Shown here piece after piece: positions 40,153 through 48,859 of a stretch of DNA of 55,947 nucleotides. Under the pieces are notes generated by a model. The model saw only the letters and a program-made list of their open reading frames with translations. It was not told where the DNA came from and searched no databases. Both the position numbers and the translations under genes were made by a program. Origin of the DNA: Erysipelotrichaceae bacterium (GTDB lineage: Bacteria; Bacillota_I; Bacilli_A; Erysipelotrichales; Erysipelotrichaceae); assembly GCA_015058955.1 (NCBI GenBank), contig SVBJ01000012.1, forward strand, positions 1 through 55,947. The letters run 5' to 3'. Each line of letters opens with the position of its first letter. Position 1 is the stretch's first letter.

Positions 40153-41115
40153 ATGAAAAGAAGTATAGGCATATTGACAAGCGGTGGAGATGCACCAGGA
40201 ATGAACGCTGCCATCAGAGCAGTAGCCCGTTCAGCCCTGGCCCGTGACTTTGATGTTTACGGTATTTATGACGGTTATCTTGGACTTTACGAAGGTAATT
40301 TCTTCAAGATGAACAAAGGAAGTGTTTCAGACATTCTGTTTAAGGGCGGCACCATTCTCGGTACTGCACGTTTCCCGCAGTTCACTGATCCTGAGGTTCA
40401 GGATAAGGCCATTGAACAGATGCGCAAGGTGGGAATGGATTCCCTGGTAGTAATCGGCGGAGATGGTACCTACAGAGGTGCCGGGGATCTGTGCAAGAAG
40501 GGGATCAGCTGTATCGGCATTCCGAGCACCATTGACAACGACTGTCCGGGCACTGACTATACCATCGGTTTTGAAACGGCTTTAAACACCATTGTCGAAG
40601 CGGTCGACAAGCTGAGAGATACCTCAGCCAGCCATCACAGATGTTCAGTCGTGGAAGTAATGGGCAACCACTGCGGAGATCTGGCCTTGTATGCCGGCAT
40701 CTGCTGCGGTGCTGAAATTGCCATTACCCCGGAAGTTGGTTTCTCGGAAGAGGAAGTAATTGCCAGACTGCAGCATTTTGATGCCATCAAGAAGCACAGA
40801 CATGCTCTGGTAATTGTCTCGGAAAAGCTTACTGACGTTGAGAAACTGGCCGAAGTGATCAGCCAGAAGACTTCATTCTCCGGACGTGCAACCGTACTGG
40901 GACACATCCAGAGAGGCGGCTCACCGGTTCCTTATGACCGTCTGCTGGCCAGCAGAATGGGGGACTATGCCATCGAAGTACTGGGAAACGGCGGCTCCAA
41001 TTTCTGCATCGGCATCAGAGATGACAAGATGATTGCGACTCCGATAGCTCAGGCTCTGATTCAGCCTAAGAACTTCGACCAGAATTTATACGACATGTTT
41101 GAAAGGTTGGCTTAA
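40153..41115 (+). CDS. pfkA: 6-phosphofructokinase
   Basis: The 320-residue ATP-dependent enzyme has GILTSGGDAPGMNAAIR, GGDGTYRGA, PSTIDNDCPGTDYT with the catalytic Asp and EVMGNHCGDLALYAG, and ends with the allosteric-site pattern of bacterial PfkA. It phosphorylates fructose 6-phosphate in glycolysis. An AGGAGG site lies 5 nt before the ATG, and it is followed 3 nt later by pyk, the common Firmicute pfkA-pyk pair. Confidence 0.97.
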   Translation: MKRSIGILTSGGDAPGMNAAIRAVARSALARDFDVYGIYDGYLGLYEGNFFKMNKGSVSDILFKGGTILGTARFPQFTDPEVQDKAIEQMRKVGMDSLVVIGGDGTYRGAGDLCKKGISCIGIPSTIDNDCPGTDYTIGFETALNTIVEAVDKLRDTSASHHRCSVVEVMGNHCGDLALYAGICCGAEIAITPEVGFSEEEVIARLQHFDAIKKHRHALVIVSEKLTDVEKLAEVISQKTSFSGRATVLGHIQRGGSPVPYDRLLASRMGDYAIEVLGNGGSNFCIGIRDDKMIATPIAQALIQPKNFDQNLYDMFERLA

Positions 41116-41118
41116 CAT

Positions 41119-42546
41119 ATGAGAAGAACGAAAATAATCTGCACGATCGGACCGGCTTCCGAAAGTGAGGAAATGCTGACAAAGCTGTATCAGGCTGGCA
41201 TGAACATGGCCAGACTGAACTGCTCACATGGCAATCACGAGGAAAAGCTGGAAAAGATCAAAAGAATACATAAACTTAATAAGAAGCTTGGTGCTCACAT
41301 CGGCATCATGCTTGATACCAAGGGCCCTGAGATCAGAGTCGGCGAAATGGAAAACGGTTCCGTTGACTTCGTCAAGGGAGACATCGTAAAAGTTGTCAAG
41401 AAGAAGGTCGTCGGCAATAAGGAAAGATTCCACATTGACTGTCCGGAAGTCTACAAGGATGTCAACCCGGGCAAGAAGATCCTGATCAATGACGGCAAGA
41501 TCACTCTGGCTGTCAAGGCCAAGGGCAAGGATGAACTGACCTGTGAAGTCCTGAACAGCGGTCCTATCGCCACCAGAAAGGGCGTTAACCTGCCTGGTGT
41601 CGTGCTGACCATGCCGTTTGTTTCCGAGCAGGACGAAAAAGACGTCCGTTTCGGAGCCCGTAACGGGGTCGACTTCATTGCTGCCAGCTTTGTCAGAAGA
41701 GCTTCCGACGTCAAGGAGATCAAGAGGATCCTGGCTGACGAAGGCCGTCCTGACATTGAAGTAATTGCCAAGATCGAAAACAAGGAAGGCTATGATAACC
41801 TCAATGCCATCCTTAACGTAGCTGACGGTGTCATGGTTGCCAGAGGAGACCTGGGCGTGGAAGTTTCCTTCCAGCTGGTTCCACTGTATCAGAAGCATAT
41901 CATTGACATTGCCAACAAGACCGGCCGTCCGGTCATTACCGCAACCCACATGCTGGAAAGCATGGTATCAAACCCAAGACCGACCAGAGCGGAAGCTTCT
42001 GACGTTGCCAATGCGGTATTTGACGGTTCCGACTGCATCATGCTGTCAGCTGAGACTGCCAGCGGTGAATATCCGGTTGAAGCTGTTCAGACCATGGCTA
42101 CCATTGCTGAAGAATGCGAACGCATGTATGGCTATGAGGAATTCCTGGAAAACATGATTTCTCATTCCGACCGTTCCATGAGTGATGCCATCGGCATTTC
42201 CGTTGCGGAATCATGCCTGACCATGCATAACGTTTCAGCCATTCTGGCCTTTACGGAAACAGGTGGAACGGCAAAGAGACTGTCAAAGTACAAACCGTTT
42301 GCACCTATCATTGCCGCTACCAACTCCGAGGAGACCTGCCGCAGAATGTCACTGTATTCTGACGTGTTCCCTGTATTCTCCAAGGACATCACGGATGCTT
42401 CGCTGTATGACAATACGGCAAATCAGATCGTCAAGGAAATGAATCTGGCCAGAGGCAGCATGTACATCATCTGCGCCGGCTGGCATTCAGGACACGGCAA
42501 TACCAATACCATGAGATTTGCGACCGTAGGAGACAATGATGACTGA
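41119..42546 (+). CDS. pyk: Pyruvate kinase
   Basis: The 475-residue enzyme has TKIICTIGPASES at the N terminus, MLDTKGPEIRVG with the K+ and ADP site, IAKIENKEG with the catalytic lysine and MVARGDLGVEV. It makes pyruvate and ATP from PEP. The extra C-terminal PEP-utiliser domain seen in Bacillus is missing. The start follows pfkA closely with GAAAGG upstream. Confidence 0.97.
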   Translation: MRRTKIICTIGPASESEEMLTKLYQAGMNMARLNCSHGNHEEKLEKIKRIHKLNKKLGAHIGIMLDTKGPEIRVGEMENGSVDFVKGDIVKVVKKKVVGNKERFHIDCPEVYKDVNPGKKILINDGKITLAVKAKGKDELTCEVLNSGPIATRKGVNLPGVVLTMPFVSEQDEKDVRFGARNGVDFIAASFVRRASDVKEIKRILADEGRPDIEVIAKIENKEGYDNLNAILNVADGVMVARGDLGVEVSFQLVPLYQKHIIDIANKTGRPVITATHMLESMVSNPRPTRAEASDVANAVFDGSDCIMLSAETASGEYPVEAVQTMATIAEECERMYGYEEFLENMISHSDRSMSDAIGISVAESCLTMHNVSAILAFTETGGTAKRLSKYKPFAPIIAATNSEETCRRMSLYSDVFPVFSKDITDASLYDNTANQIVKEMNLARGSMYIICAGWHSGHGNTNTMRFATVGDNDD

Positions 42547-43771
42547 AGAAATTTTAAGAAAATATGCCAGACTGGCAGTCGTATCCGGCAGTAACGTTCA
42601 GCCGGGCCAGCTGCTGGTCATCCGTGCCAGTGTACGCGACTGGCAGTTCATCGAATACTGCGTACAGGAGGCCTATAAAGCCGGTGCCAAAGCCGTAATG
42701 GTTGACTGGAATGATGAAAACATCAGCCACATGCATTACGAATATCAGTCGGTGGACACCTTATGTGAGATCCCTGACTGGTCAGAAGAAAAGGTCAAGT
42801 GGGAACAGGACAGCAAGTGTGCCTATCTTAATGTTTCTTCCGGAACACCTGGTCTGATGGCTGACATTGACCAGCAGAAGATGCAGAAGTCAATGATGGC
42901 CAGAATGAAGAGAATGCGGAAATATCAGCCATATACCATGAATAACCTTGGCCAGTGGTCCATCGTAGCGCTGCCTAATCCTAAATGGGCTAAGAAGGTA
43001 TTCCCCGAGATGAGTGAAGAAGATGCCGTCAACGCCTTATGGCAGGCAATTCTGTTTTCTGTCAGAGTCAGGGAAGACAATGATCCGGTAAAGGAATGGG
43101 AACAGCATGACCGGGAACTGGCAAAACACTGCGATGTGCTTAATAGCCATCAGTTCAGGGCTCTGCATTTTGAAAATGCCAGAGGTACTGATCTGACCGT
43201 CAATCTGGTAAAGAATCACATCTGGGTTGGGGGAGGCTGCAGTACTCCTGAAGGAGTATTCTTCAATCCCAACATGCCTACGGAAGAGTGTTTCTGCATG
43301 CCTGACAGGAATAATGTCAACGGTAAGGTATATGCTTCAAAGCCTCTGAACTATGCCGGCAAGCTGGTAGAAGACTTCTGGTTTGAGTTCAAAGATGGAA
43401 AAGTTGTTGATTACGGTGCATCCAATGGCAGGGAAGCTCTGACTCAGCTGCTGGATACTGATGAAGGAGCCAGACATCTGGGTGAGGTTGCCCTGATCTC
43501 CTATGATTCACCGATCTCCAATCTGAACATTCTTTTCTACAACACGCTGTTTGATGAAAATGCTTCCTGCCATCTGGCTTTGGGCAGATGCTATCCGGAA
43601 AATGTCGCAGGCGGCATTGAAATGAGCGATGAGGAGTTACTGGAAGTTGGCGGCAACAGTTCCATGGAACATGTCGACTTTATGTTCGGTACTTCTGACA
43701 TGACGGTAACCGGCATTAAGGAAGACGGCAGTAAAGTAACTGTTTTTGCCAACGGCAACTTCGCCATTTAG
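42539..43771 (+). CDS. M29 family aminopeptidase (AmpS/PepS-like)
   Basis: The 410-residue metallo-aminopeptidase has the M29 layout: an N-terminal ATP-grasp-like lid domain (about 1-180), LTVNLVKNHIWVGGG, then FFNPNMPTEECFCMPDRN and HLALGRCYPE containing metal ligands (E, E, H, D). It removes N-terminal residues from peptides in the cytosol. Two overlapping ATGs occur; 42539 is 6 nt after AGGAG and is favoured over 42536. It overlaps pyk by 8 nt, so it is coupled to glycolytic genes, an unexpected but stable operon mate. Confidence 0.9.
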   Translation: MTEEILRKYARLAVVSGSNVQPGQLLVIRASVRDWQFIEYCVQEAYKAGAKAVMVDWNDENISHMHYEYQSVDTLCEIPDWSEEKVKWEQDSKCAYLNVSSGTPGLMADIDQQKMQKSMMARMKRMRKYQPYTMNNLGQWSIVALPNPKWAKKVFPEMSEEDAVNALWQAILFSVRVREDNDPVKEWEQHDRELAKHCDVLNSHQFRALHFENARGTDLTVNLVKNHIWVGGGCSTPEGVFFNPNMPTEECFCMPDRNNVNGKVYASKPLNYAGKLVEDFWFEFKDGKVVDYGASNGREALTQLLDTDEGARHLGEVALISYDSPISNLNILFYNTLFDENASCHLALGRCYPENVAGGIEMSDEELLEVGGNSSMEHVDFMFGTSDMTVTGIKEDGSKVTVFANGNFAI

Positions 43772-43800
43772 TTGACTTTCAGTTTTAATTGTTATTAAAT
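43772..43800 (+). promoter_or_regulatory. Promoter of the T-box/thrS transcript
   Basis: TTGACT immediately after the aminopeptidase stop, a 17-nt spacer and TTAAAT. Transcription would begin just before the T-box leader. Confidence 0.5.
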
Positions 43801-43807
43801 ATTATTA

Positions 43808-44017
43808 AATACGTTGAGTAAGACAACAGGTTTCAGAAACTGATCAGAGAGAGCCGTGGCTGGTGGAAACGGCTTGAGGTGCTGATACCTTACCGCTTAG
43901 GAGTAGATCTTCGAAAAGAATCCGCTGACGACGTTACAGTCATTGAGTGCATGTCTTTTCAGATGTGAAAAAAGGTGGTACCGCGTTAATGACGTCCTTT
44001 TACGGGACGTTTTTATA
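43808..44017 (+). promoter_or_regulatory. T-box riboswitch, threonine-specific
   Basis: The leader contains the AGAGAG block and GGTGGAAAC distal part of stem I, ACC codons in a GATACCTTACC region that can serve as threonine specifier, the antiterminator bulge AAGGTGGTACCGCG at 43971-43984 (UGGU for the tRNA end) and the terminator ACGTCC/GGACGT with TTTTTA at 43992-44016. Uncharged tRNA-Thr should stabilise the antiterminator and turn on thrS. Which of the two ACC triplets is the specifier was not settled. Confidence 0.93.
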
Positions 44018-44032
44018 TTTTTGGAGGTTTTT

Positions 44033-45883
44033 ATGAGCAATATCAAGATGAACGAACTTAACATCAGGGAAATGCCGGAGTTATCCGTGCTGAACCACTC
44101 CTGTGCCCATCTGCTGGCTCAGGCTGTCAGACATTTATACCCTCATGCCAAATTCTGGGTAGGACCGGTCATTTCCGACGGATTCTACTATGACATTGAC
44201 CTGGGTGCTGATGTCATTACCGAAGACGATCTGCCAAGGATCGAGAAGGAAATGAAGAAATGCGCCAAGGATAACAAGAGGATCGTCAGAGAAGAGATTT
44301 CCAAGCAGCAGGCTCTGGAAATGTTCCAAGATGATGAATACAAGGTTGACCTGATCAACAACATGGATGAAAACGAAGTAGTAATCTCCTGTTACCGTCA
44401 GGGTGACTTTGTTGACCTGTGCCGTGGACCGCATGTTGAAAACACCAAGCAGATGAAGTACTTCAAGCTTCTCAAGGTTTCCGGTGCTTACTGGAAGGGC
44501 GATTCCAAGAACAAGGTTCTCCAGAGAGTTTATGGTGTCTGTTTTGAAAACCAGGAAGACCTGGATGCCTATCTGCGGTATCTGGCTGAAGCCAAGGAAA
44601 GAGATCACCGCAAGATTGGCCGTGACATGGATATCTTCATGCTCAGCGATCTGGTCGGCAAGGGACTGCCTATGTGGCTGCCAAACGGCTATGTAATGTG
44701 GAGAACACTGAACAACTACATTACCGATATGGAAATTGCCCGCGGGTATCTGCACGTTCATACTCCTGATTTAGGCTCTGTAGAATTATATAAGACTTCC
44801 GGGCACTGGGATCATTACAAGGATGACATGTTCTCTCCAATGTACCAGTTAAGCGAAGAAGAAGAAAAGAACATGACCGTTCGTCAGGTCAAGGACAGAA
44901 TTGACGCCAGCAGAAGCGACGATGTCTATGTCTTAAGACCGATGAACTGTCCTCATCACATGGTAATATTCGGCAGAAGAGCACACTCCTACCGTGAACT
45001 GCCAATCAGGATTGCTGAAATAGCCCATGACTTCCGTTACGAAGCACAGGGCGCGGTAAAGGGAATTGAAAGAGCAAGATCATTCACCCAGAATGACTCT
45101 CACATCTTCTGTACACCGGCTCAGATCGAAGAGGAATTCAAGGGTGTTCTTGATCTGATCATGGATGTATACAGGGACTTCGGCATCAAGGATTACAAGT
45201 GCCGTCTGTCCTTAAGAGATCCTGAAGACCATGAAAAGTACTTCCCGGATGATGACATGTGGAACGGTGCCGAGAGTGCTCTCAGAAACGTTCTGGATGA
45301 CCTCAGGCTGGATTACTTCGAAGCAGTAGGTGAGGCGGCCTTCTACGGTCCAAAGCTTGACGTTCTGGTCAAGCCGGCTGTCGGTAATGAAGTGGCTTTA
45401 TCAACGATTCAGCTGGACTTCCTGCTGCCGCGCCGTTTTGAACTGACCTATGTTGATGAAGCAGGTGTCAAGCAGACCCCGGTAGTAATTCACCGTGCCA
45501 TTCTTGGTTCACTGGACAGATTCATTGCCTTCTTACTGGAAGAAACAAAGGGAAGACTGCCGTTATGGCTGGCACCGCAGCAGTTTGCAGTAATTCCGGT
45601 AAACCCGAATGTTCATACCGAATATGCTGCTGAAGTAACTGATCTGCTTAACAGAAATGGCTTCAGAGCCAAACTGGATGACCGCAATGAAAAACTGGGA
45701 TACCGTATCAGAGAAGCCCAGGTCAAGAAAGTATCAGTACAGCTGGTAATCGGTGACAAGGAAATCGAAAACAGAACCATCACCATGAGAAGATATAATC
45801 ATCAGGAATCCGAAACCTATACCCTGGATGAATTCATCGCATTGGTAAAGGCAGAGGTTGACAACAAGGAATTGGCCAAATAA
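44033..45883 (+). CDS. thrS: Threonyl-tRNA synthetase lacking the N-terminal TGS domain
   Basis: The 616-residue synthetase has the editing (N2) domain with HSCAHLLA and CRGPH, the class II core with motif 2 FRYEAQGAVKGIERARSF and PMNCPHH, an HRAILGSLDRF motif 3 and the anticodon-binding domain. Normal ThrRS begins with a TGS domain of about 60 residues before HSTAH; here HSCAH starts near residue 22, so TGS is missing. An unusual charged insert (LSEEEEKNMTVRQVKDR) sits before PMNCPHH. GGAGG lies 5 nt before the ATG; upstream frame in the leader is ignored. Confidence 0.95.
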   Translation: MSNIKMNELNIREMPELSVLNHSCAHLLAQAVRHLYPHAKFWVGPVISDGFYYDIDLGADVITEDDLPRIEKEMKKCAKDNKRIVREEISKQQALEMFQDDEYKVDLINNMDENEVVISCYRQGDFVDLCRGPHVENTKQMKYFKLLKVSGAYWKGDSKNKVLQRVYGVCFENQEDLDAYLRYLAEAKERDHRKIGRDMDIFMLSDLVGKGLPMWLPNGYVMWRTLNNYITDMEIARGYLHVHTPDLGSVELYKTSGHWDHYKDDMFSPMYQLSEEEEKNMTVRQVKDRIDASRSDDVYVLRPMNCPHHMVIFGRRAHSYRELPIRIAEIAHDFRYEAQGAVKGIERARSFTQNDSHIFCTPAQIEEEFKGVLDLIMDVYRDFGIKDYKCRLSLRDPEDHEKYFPDDDMWNGAESALRNVLDDLRLDYFEAVGEAAFYGPKLDVLVKPAVGNEVALSTIQLDFLLPRRFELTYVDEAGVKQTPVVIHRAILGSLDRFIAFLLEETKGRLPLWLAPQQFAVIPVNPNVHTEYAAEVTDLLNRNGFRAKLDDRNEKLGYRIREAQVKKVSVQLVIGDKEIENRTITMRRYNHQESETYTLDEFIALVKAEVDNKELAK

Positions 45884-45894
45884 GGAGGATATAT

Positions 45895-47268
45895 ATGGAA
45901 ATCGCCTGGAAAAAATACAATCAGAAACAGAAGAAGGAAGTCTTTGCCTTTGCTGAGACTTACCGCAAGTTCCTTTCCGACTGCAAGACCGAAAGAGAAT
46001 GCGTCAACGAAGGAATCAGAATTGCTGAAGCACATGGATTCAAGAACATTGAAGACTGCATTAAAAACAGAACAAAACTGCAGCCTGGTGACAAGGTCTA
46101 CCTCAACAACAAGGGCAAGGATCTGGCTCTGTTCATCATCGGCAGAAAACCGTTGAGTGAAGGCATGAACATTCTCGGCGCTCACATTGACTCACCGAGA
46201 ATCGACTGGAAGCAGCATCCGTTCTATGAAGACCATGACATCGCTCTGGCTGACACTCACTACTATGGCGGCATCAAGGCCTATCAGTGGGTAACACTGC
46301 CATTAGCCCTACACGGTGTTGTCTGCCGCAAGGACGGCTCTAGTGTAAATGTCGTCATAGGTGAAAAGGCCAGTGACCCAGTTGTCGGTATTTCTGACCT
46401 GCTGATCCATCTCTCCAGAGAACAGCTTCAGAAAACCGCCAGCAAGGTTATTGAAGGGGAAGACCTCAATGTCACCTTAGGCTCAATTCCGCTGGAGAAG
46501 GCCGAAAAAGAGGCTGTAAAGGCTAATATCCTGAAACTGCTGAAAAAGAAGTACGACATTGAAGAAGATGACTTCATTTCCGCTGAAATCGAAGTCGTTC
46601 CAGCCGGTCCGGCCCGTCATTATGGTCTGGATGAATCAATGATCATGGGATATGGCCATGACGACAGAGTATGTGTCTATACTTCATTAATGGCCTTAAT
46701 GGAAATTGAAAATCCGGAGAAGACCGTTTCCTGCATGCTGGTTGACAAGGAAGAAGTCGGTTCAATCGGTTCTACCGGAATGCAGTCCTACTTCTATGAA
46801 AACATCGTGGCTGAACTGGTTGATCTGGTTGAAGGCTATGACTATCTGACTTTCAGAAGATGTCTGGCCAACAGCAAGATGCTGTCAAGCGACGTATCTG
46901 CTGCCTACGACCCTAACTATCCTTCAGTTAACGAAATGAAAAACACTGCCTTCTTCGGCTACGGCATCGTCATAAACAAGTATGTCGGCAGCGGCGGCAA
47001 GAGCGGCAGCAATGATGCTCATCCGGAATACATTGCCGAGATCCGCAAGGTCTGGGATGAAGCAGACATTTCATGGCAGACAGCTGAGCTGGGACGCGTC
47101 AACCGGGGTGGAGGCGGCACGATCGCCTACATCATGGCCAAGTATAACATGCAGGTAATTGACAGCGGTGTTGCCGTTCAGAACATGCATGCACCTTGGG
47201 AAGTTGTTTCCAAGGCTGACGTATACGAAGCCAAGAATGCCTACGTGGCCTTCTGCAAGAACATCTAA
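45895..47268 (+). CDS. M18 family aminopeptidase
   Basis: The 457-residue metallo-aminopeptidase has the M18 metal sites: GAHIDSPR, YGHDDRVC, VDKEEVGS and SNDAHPEY, with the catalytic Glu in the EE pair. It is a large self-compartmentalised cytosolic enzyme that prefers acidic or neutral N-terminal residues. AAGGAGG precedes the ATG, which follows thrS by 11 nt with no terminator between them. A third aminopeptidase/dipeptidase type in the window besides PepV and the M29 enzyme. Confidence 0.93.
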   Translation: MEIAWKKYNQKQKKEVFAFAETYRKFLSDCKTERECVNEGIRIAEAHGFKNIEDCIKNRTKLQPGDKVYLNNKGKDLALFIIGRKPLSEGMNILGAHIDSPRIDWKQHPFYEDHDIALADTHYYGGIKAYQWVTLPLALHGVVCRKDGSSVNVVIGEKASDPVVGISDLLIHLSREQLQKTASKVIEGEDLNVTLGSIPLEKAEKEAVKANILKLLKKKYDIEEDDFISAEIEVVPAGPARHYGLDESMIMGYGHDDRVCVYTSLMALMEIENPEKTVSCMLVDKEEVGSIGSTGMQSYFYENIVAELVDLVEGYDYLTFRRCLANSKMLSSDVSAAYDPNYPSVNEMKNTAFFGYGIVINKYVGSGGKSGSNDAHPEYIAEIRKVWDEADISWQTAELGRVNRGGGGTIAYIMAKYNMQVIDSGVAVQNMHAPWEVVSKADVYEAKNAYVAFCKNI

Positions 47269-47270
47269 AC

Positions 47271-47621
47271 ATGTACAGTTACATATTGCTGGCCAATCTG
47301 GAAGAAAACTTTCTTAAGCAGACAGTCATTTCCCTGGATAAGGAAGGATATGTTCCTCTTAAATCCAGAGGTGACTGGCTGATAATGAAAAAAGGTGATG
47401 ATGACCGTAACCGTGAAGATGAGGAGAAGATGGCAGAAGTCATGTTTCAGATGATGAAAAGAATGAGATTTGACGTTCCTTTCAGCGATGATATTTCCAA
47501 TATCTTCAACCGACATTATGACAGGCTTCATCAGGAAGAGTTCTCCCGCCTGAAATTCAATGACAGTTTCATCTGGGAACTCAGACAGTTTCTGGCCATA
47601 GCCAAGTTAAAAGACAGATAA
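47271..47621 (+). CDS. Hypothetical protein
   Basis: I do not recognise this 116-residue protein. It has no membrane segment. It is rich in Asp, Glu, Lys and Arg, with a central charged stretch (MKKGDDDRNREDEEKM) and a C-terminal helix ELRQFLAIAKLK. It starts 2 nt after the M18 gene without a ribosome site, so it is probably translated by re-initiation. Coding potential is supported by continuous frame and operon position only. Confidence 0.6.
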   Translation: MYSYILLANLEENFLKQTVISLDKEGYVPLKSRGDWLIMKKGDDDRNREDEEKMAEVMFQMMKRMRFDVPFSDDISNIFNRHYDRLHQEEFSRLKFNDSFIWELRQFLAIAKLKDR

Positions 47622-47655
47622 GCGACTAAGATCAAAGATCTATACGGAGAAAACA

Positions 47656-48816
47656 ATGATAATCAGGAACGCAAAGGTATTCATAGACGGTAAATTCCAC
47701 GACGTTGATGTCAGATTTGATGAAAAATGCATTACTGAGATCGGAAAGAATCTTTCCGGTGATCAGATAATTGATACTGAAGGCAACGAACTGTATGCCG
47801 GCATCATTGACGCGCACTGCCATGGCGGATTCATGCGCAGCTTTGGCTATGAAAGCCGTACGGAAGCATCAGGAACCCGCGATGAGCAGATTGAGTTTCT
47901 CAGTAACAAATTGCCTGAAACCGGAGTCACCACGGTATTCCCGACATTAGCCAGTGACCTGAGCAACTTTGAAGAATCAAGAGAAGCAGTACTGCATATC
48001 CGTTCAATGCGACCAAAGCTAAAGGGAGCCGATCTGATGAAGTTTCATTTTGAGGCCACCTATCTCAATCTGGACCGCTATATTGAAGAGGGAGGGGAAT
48101 ATCCTCTGCCGACCAGAGAACACTCTGACTGGCTCGTCAGCAACGATTACAGTGATGTAGCCTTCATCTGCGTGGCCCCGGACATGCCAGGTGCCATGGA
48201 ATGGATCAGATATGTATCTTCCAGAGGCATAATTCCTGAGATCGGCTATACCAAGTGTACGGCTGAACAGGTAATTGAAGCGGCTGATAATGGGCTGGGC
48301 ACCTGTTCACACATCTTCAACGGCTATGTACCGATGCATCACAGAGATTCCTCAGCCGTAGCCGGCATCATGCTTGATGACAGAGTAAAGGCTCAGATAA
48401 CCATGGATGGCTATCATGTTGCCCCGGCCTGGGTCAAGCTGGTAATCAAAGCCAAGGGAATTGAAAACTGCTATGGCATTACAGATCTCTCCAGCGTATC
48501 CGGTCTGCCGGATGGTGAAAATGTGCTGCCTGACGGTACCGTCGTGGTAACAAGGGACGGTTTCAACTGGCGAACGGACGGACACATCCTGAGCGGTAAC
48601 AATACGATGAATCAGATCATGTACCGTGCTCATAATACCGTGGGATTAAGCAGGGAACAGGTAGGCCTTCTGTACACGGAAAACCCGGCCAGCTGCTTAA
48701 GGATCACTGACCGTGGTAAAATTGAGGTAGGCCGCAAGAGTGACTTTGTGATAATGGATCAGGACTACAACGTTATAAAGACGATCATAAACGGTCAGAT
48801 CTTCTATCAGAATTAA
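47656..48816 (+). CDS. nagA: N-acetylglucosamine-6-phosphate deacetylase-like amidohydrolase
   Basis: The 386-residue TIM-barrel amidohydrolase has GIIDAHCHGG (HxH metal site), HFEATYLN with the metal-binding Glu (usually HLEGPF), HIFNGYVPMHHRD, DGYHVAP and ITDLSS with the catalytic Asp, in the order of NagA. It would deacetylate GlcNAc-6-phosphate to enter glycolysis or cell-wall recycling. No nagB is adjacent. The altered EATYLN motif leaves some doubt about exact substrate. CGGAGA lies 6 nt upstream. Confidence 0.85.
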   Translation: MIIRNAKVFIDGKFHDVDVRFDEKCITEIGKNLSGDQIIDTEGNELYAGIIDAHCHGGFMRSFGYESRTEASGTRDEQIEFLSNKLPETGVTTVFPTLASDLSNFEESREAVLHIRSMRPKLKGADLMKFHFEATYLNLDRYIEEGGEYPLPTREHSDWLVSNDYSDVAFICVAPDMPGAMEWIRYVSSRGIIPEIGYTKCTAEQVIEAADNGLGTCSHIFNGYVPMHHRDSSAVAGIMLDDRVKAQITMDGYHVAPAWVKLVIKAKGIENCYGITDLSSVSGLPDGENVLPDGTVVVTRDGFNWRTDGHILSGNNTMNQIMYRAHNTVGLSREQVGLLYTENPASCLRITDRGKIEVGRKSDFVIMDQDYNVIKTIINGQIFYQN

Positions 48817-48820
48817 AAAG

Positions 48821-48849
48821 AGCCAGTATCCTTATGAATACTGGCTTTA
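48821..48849. terminator. Bidirectional terminator between nagA and the beta-helix gene
   Basis: AGCCAGTAT/ATACTGGCT with an 8-nt loop; T residues follow on the plus strand, and CTTTTTAA follows on the minus strand. Confidence 0.88.
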
Positions 48850-48859
48850 ATTATGGCTT

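Noticed and set aside
41224-41949. Minus-strand open frame of 241 codons
   Set aside because: It is a shadow of the pyruvate kinase gene, which has unambiguous catalytic motifs in the other strand.
44135-44761. Minus-strand open frame of 208 codons
   Set aside because: It is antisense to the thrS editing domain; no ribosome site or recognisable motif.
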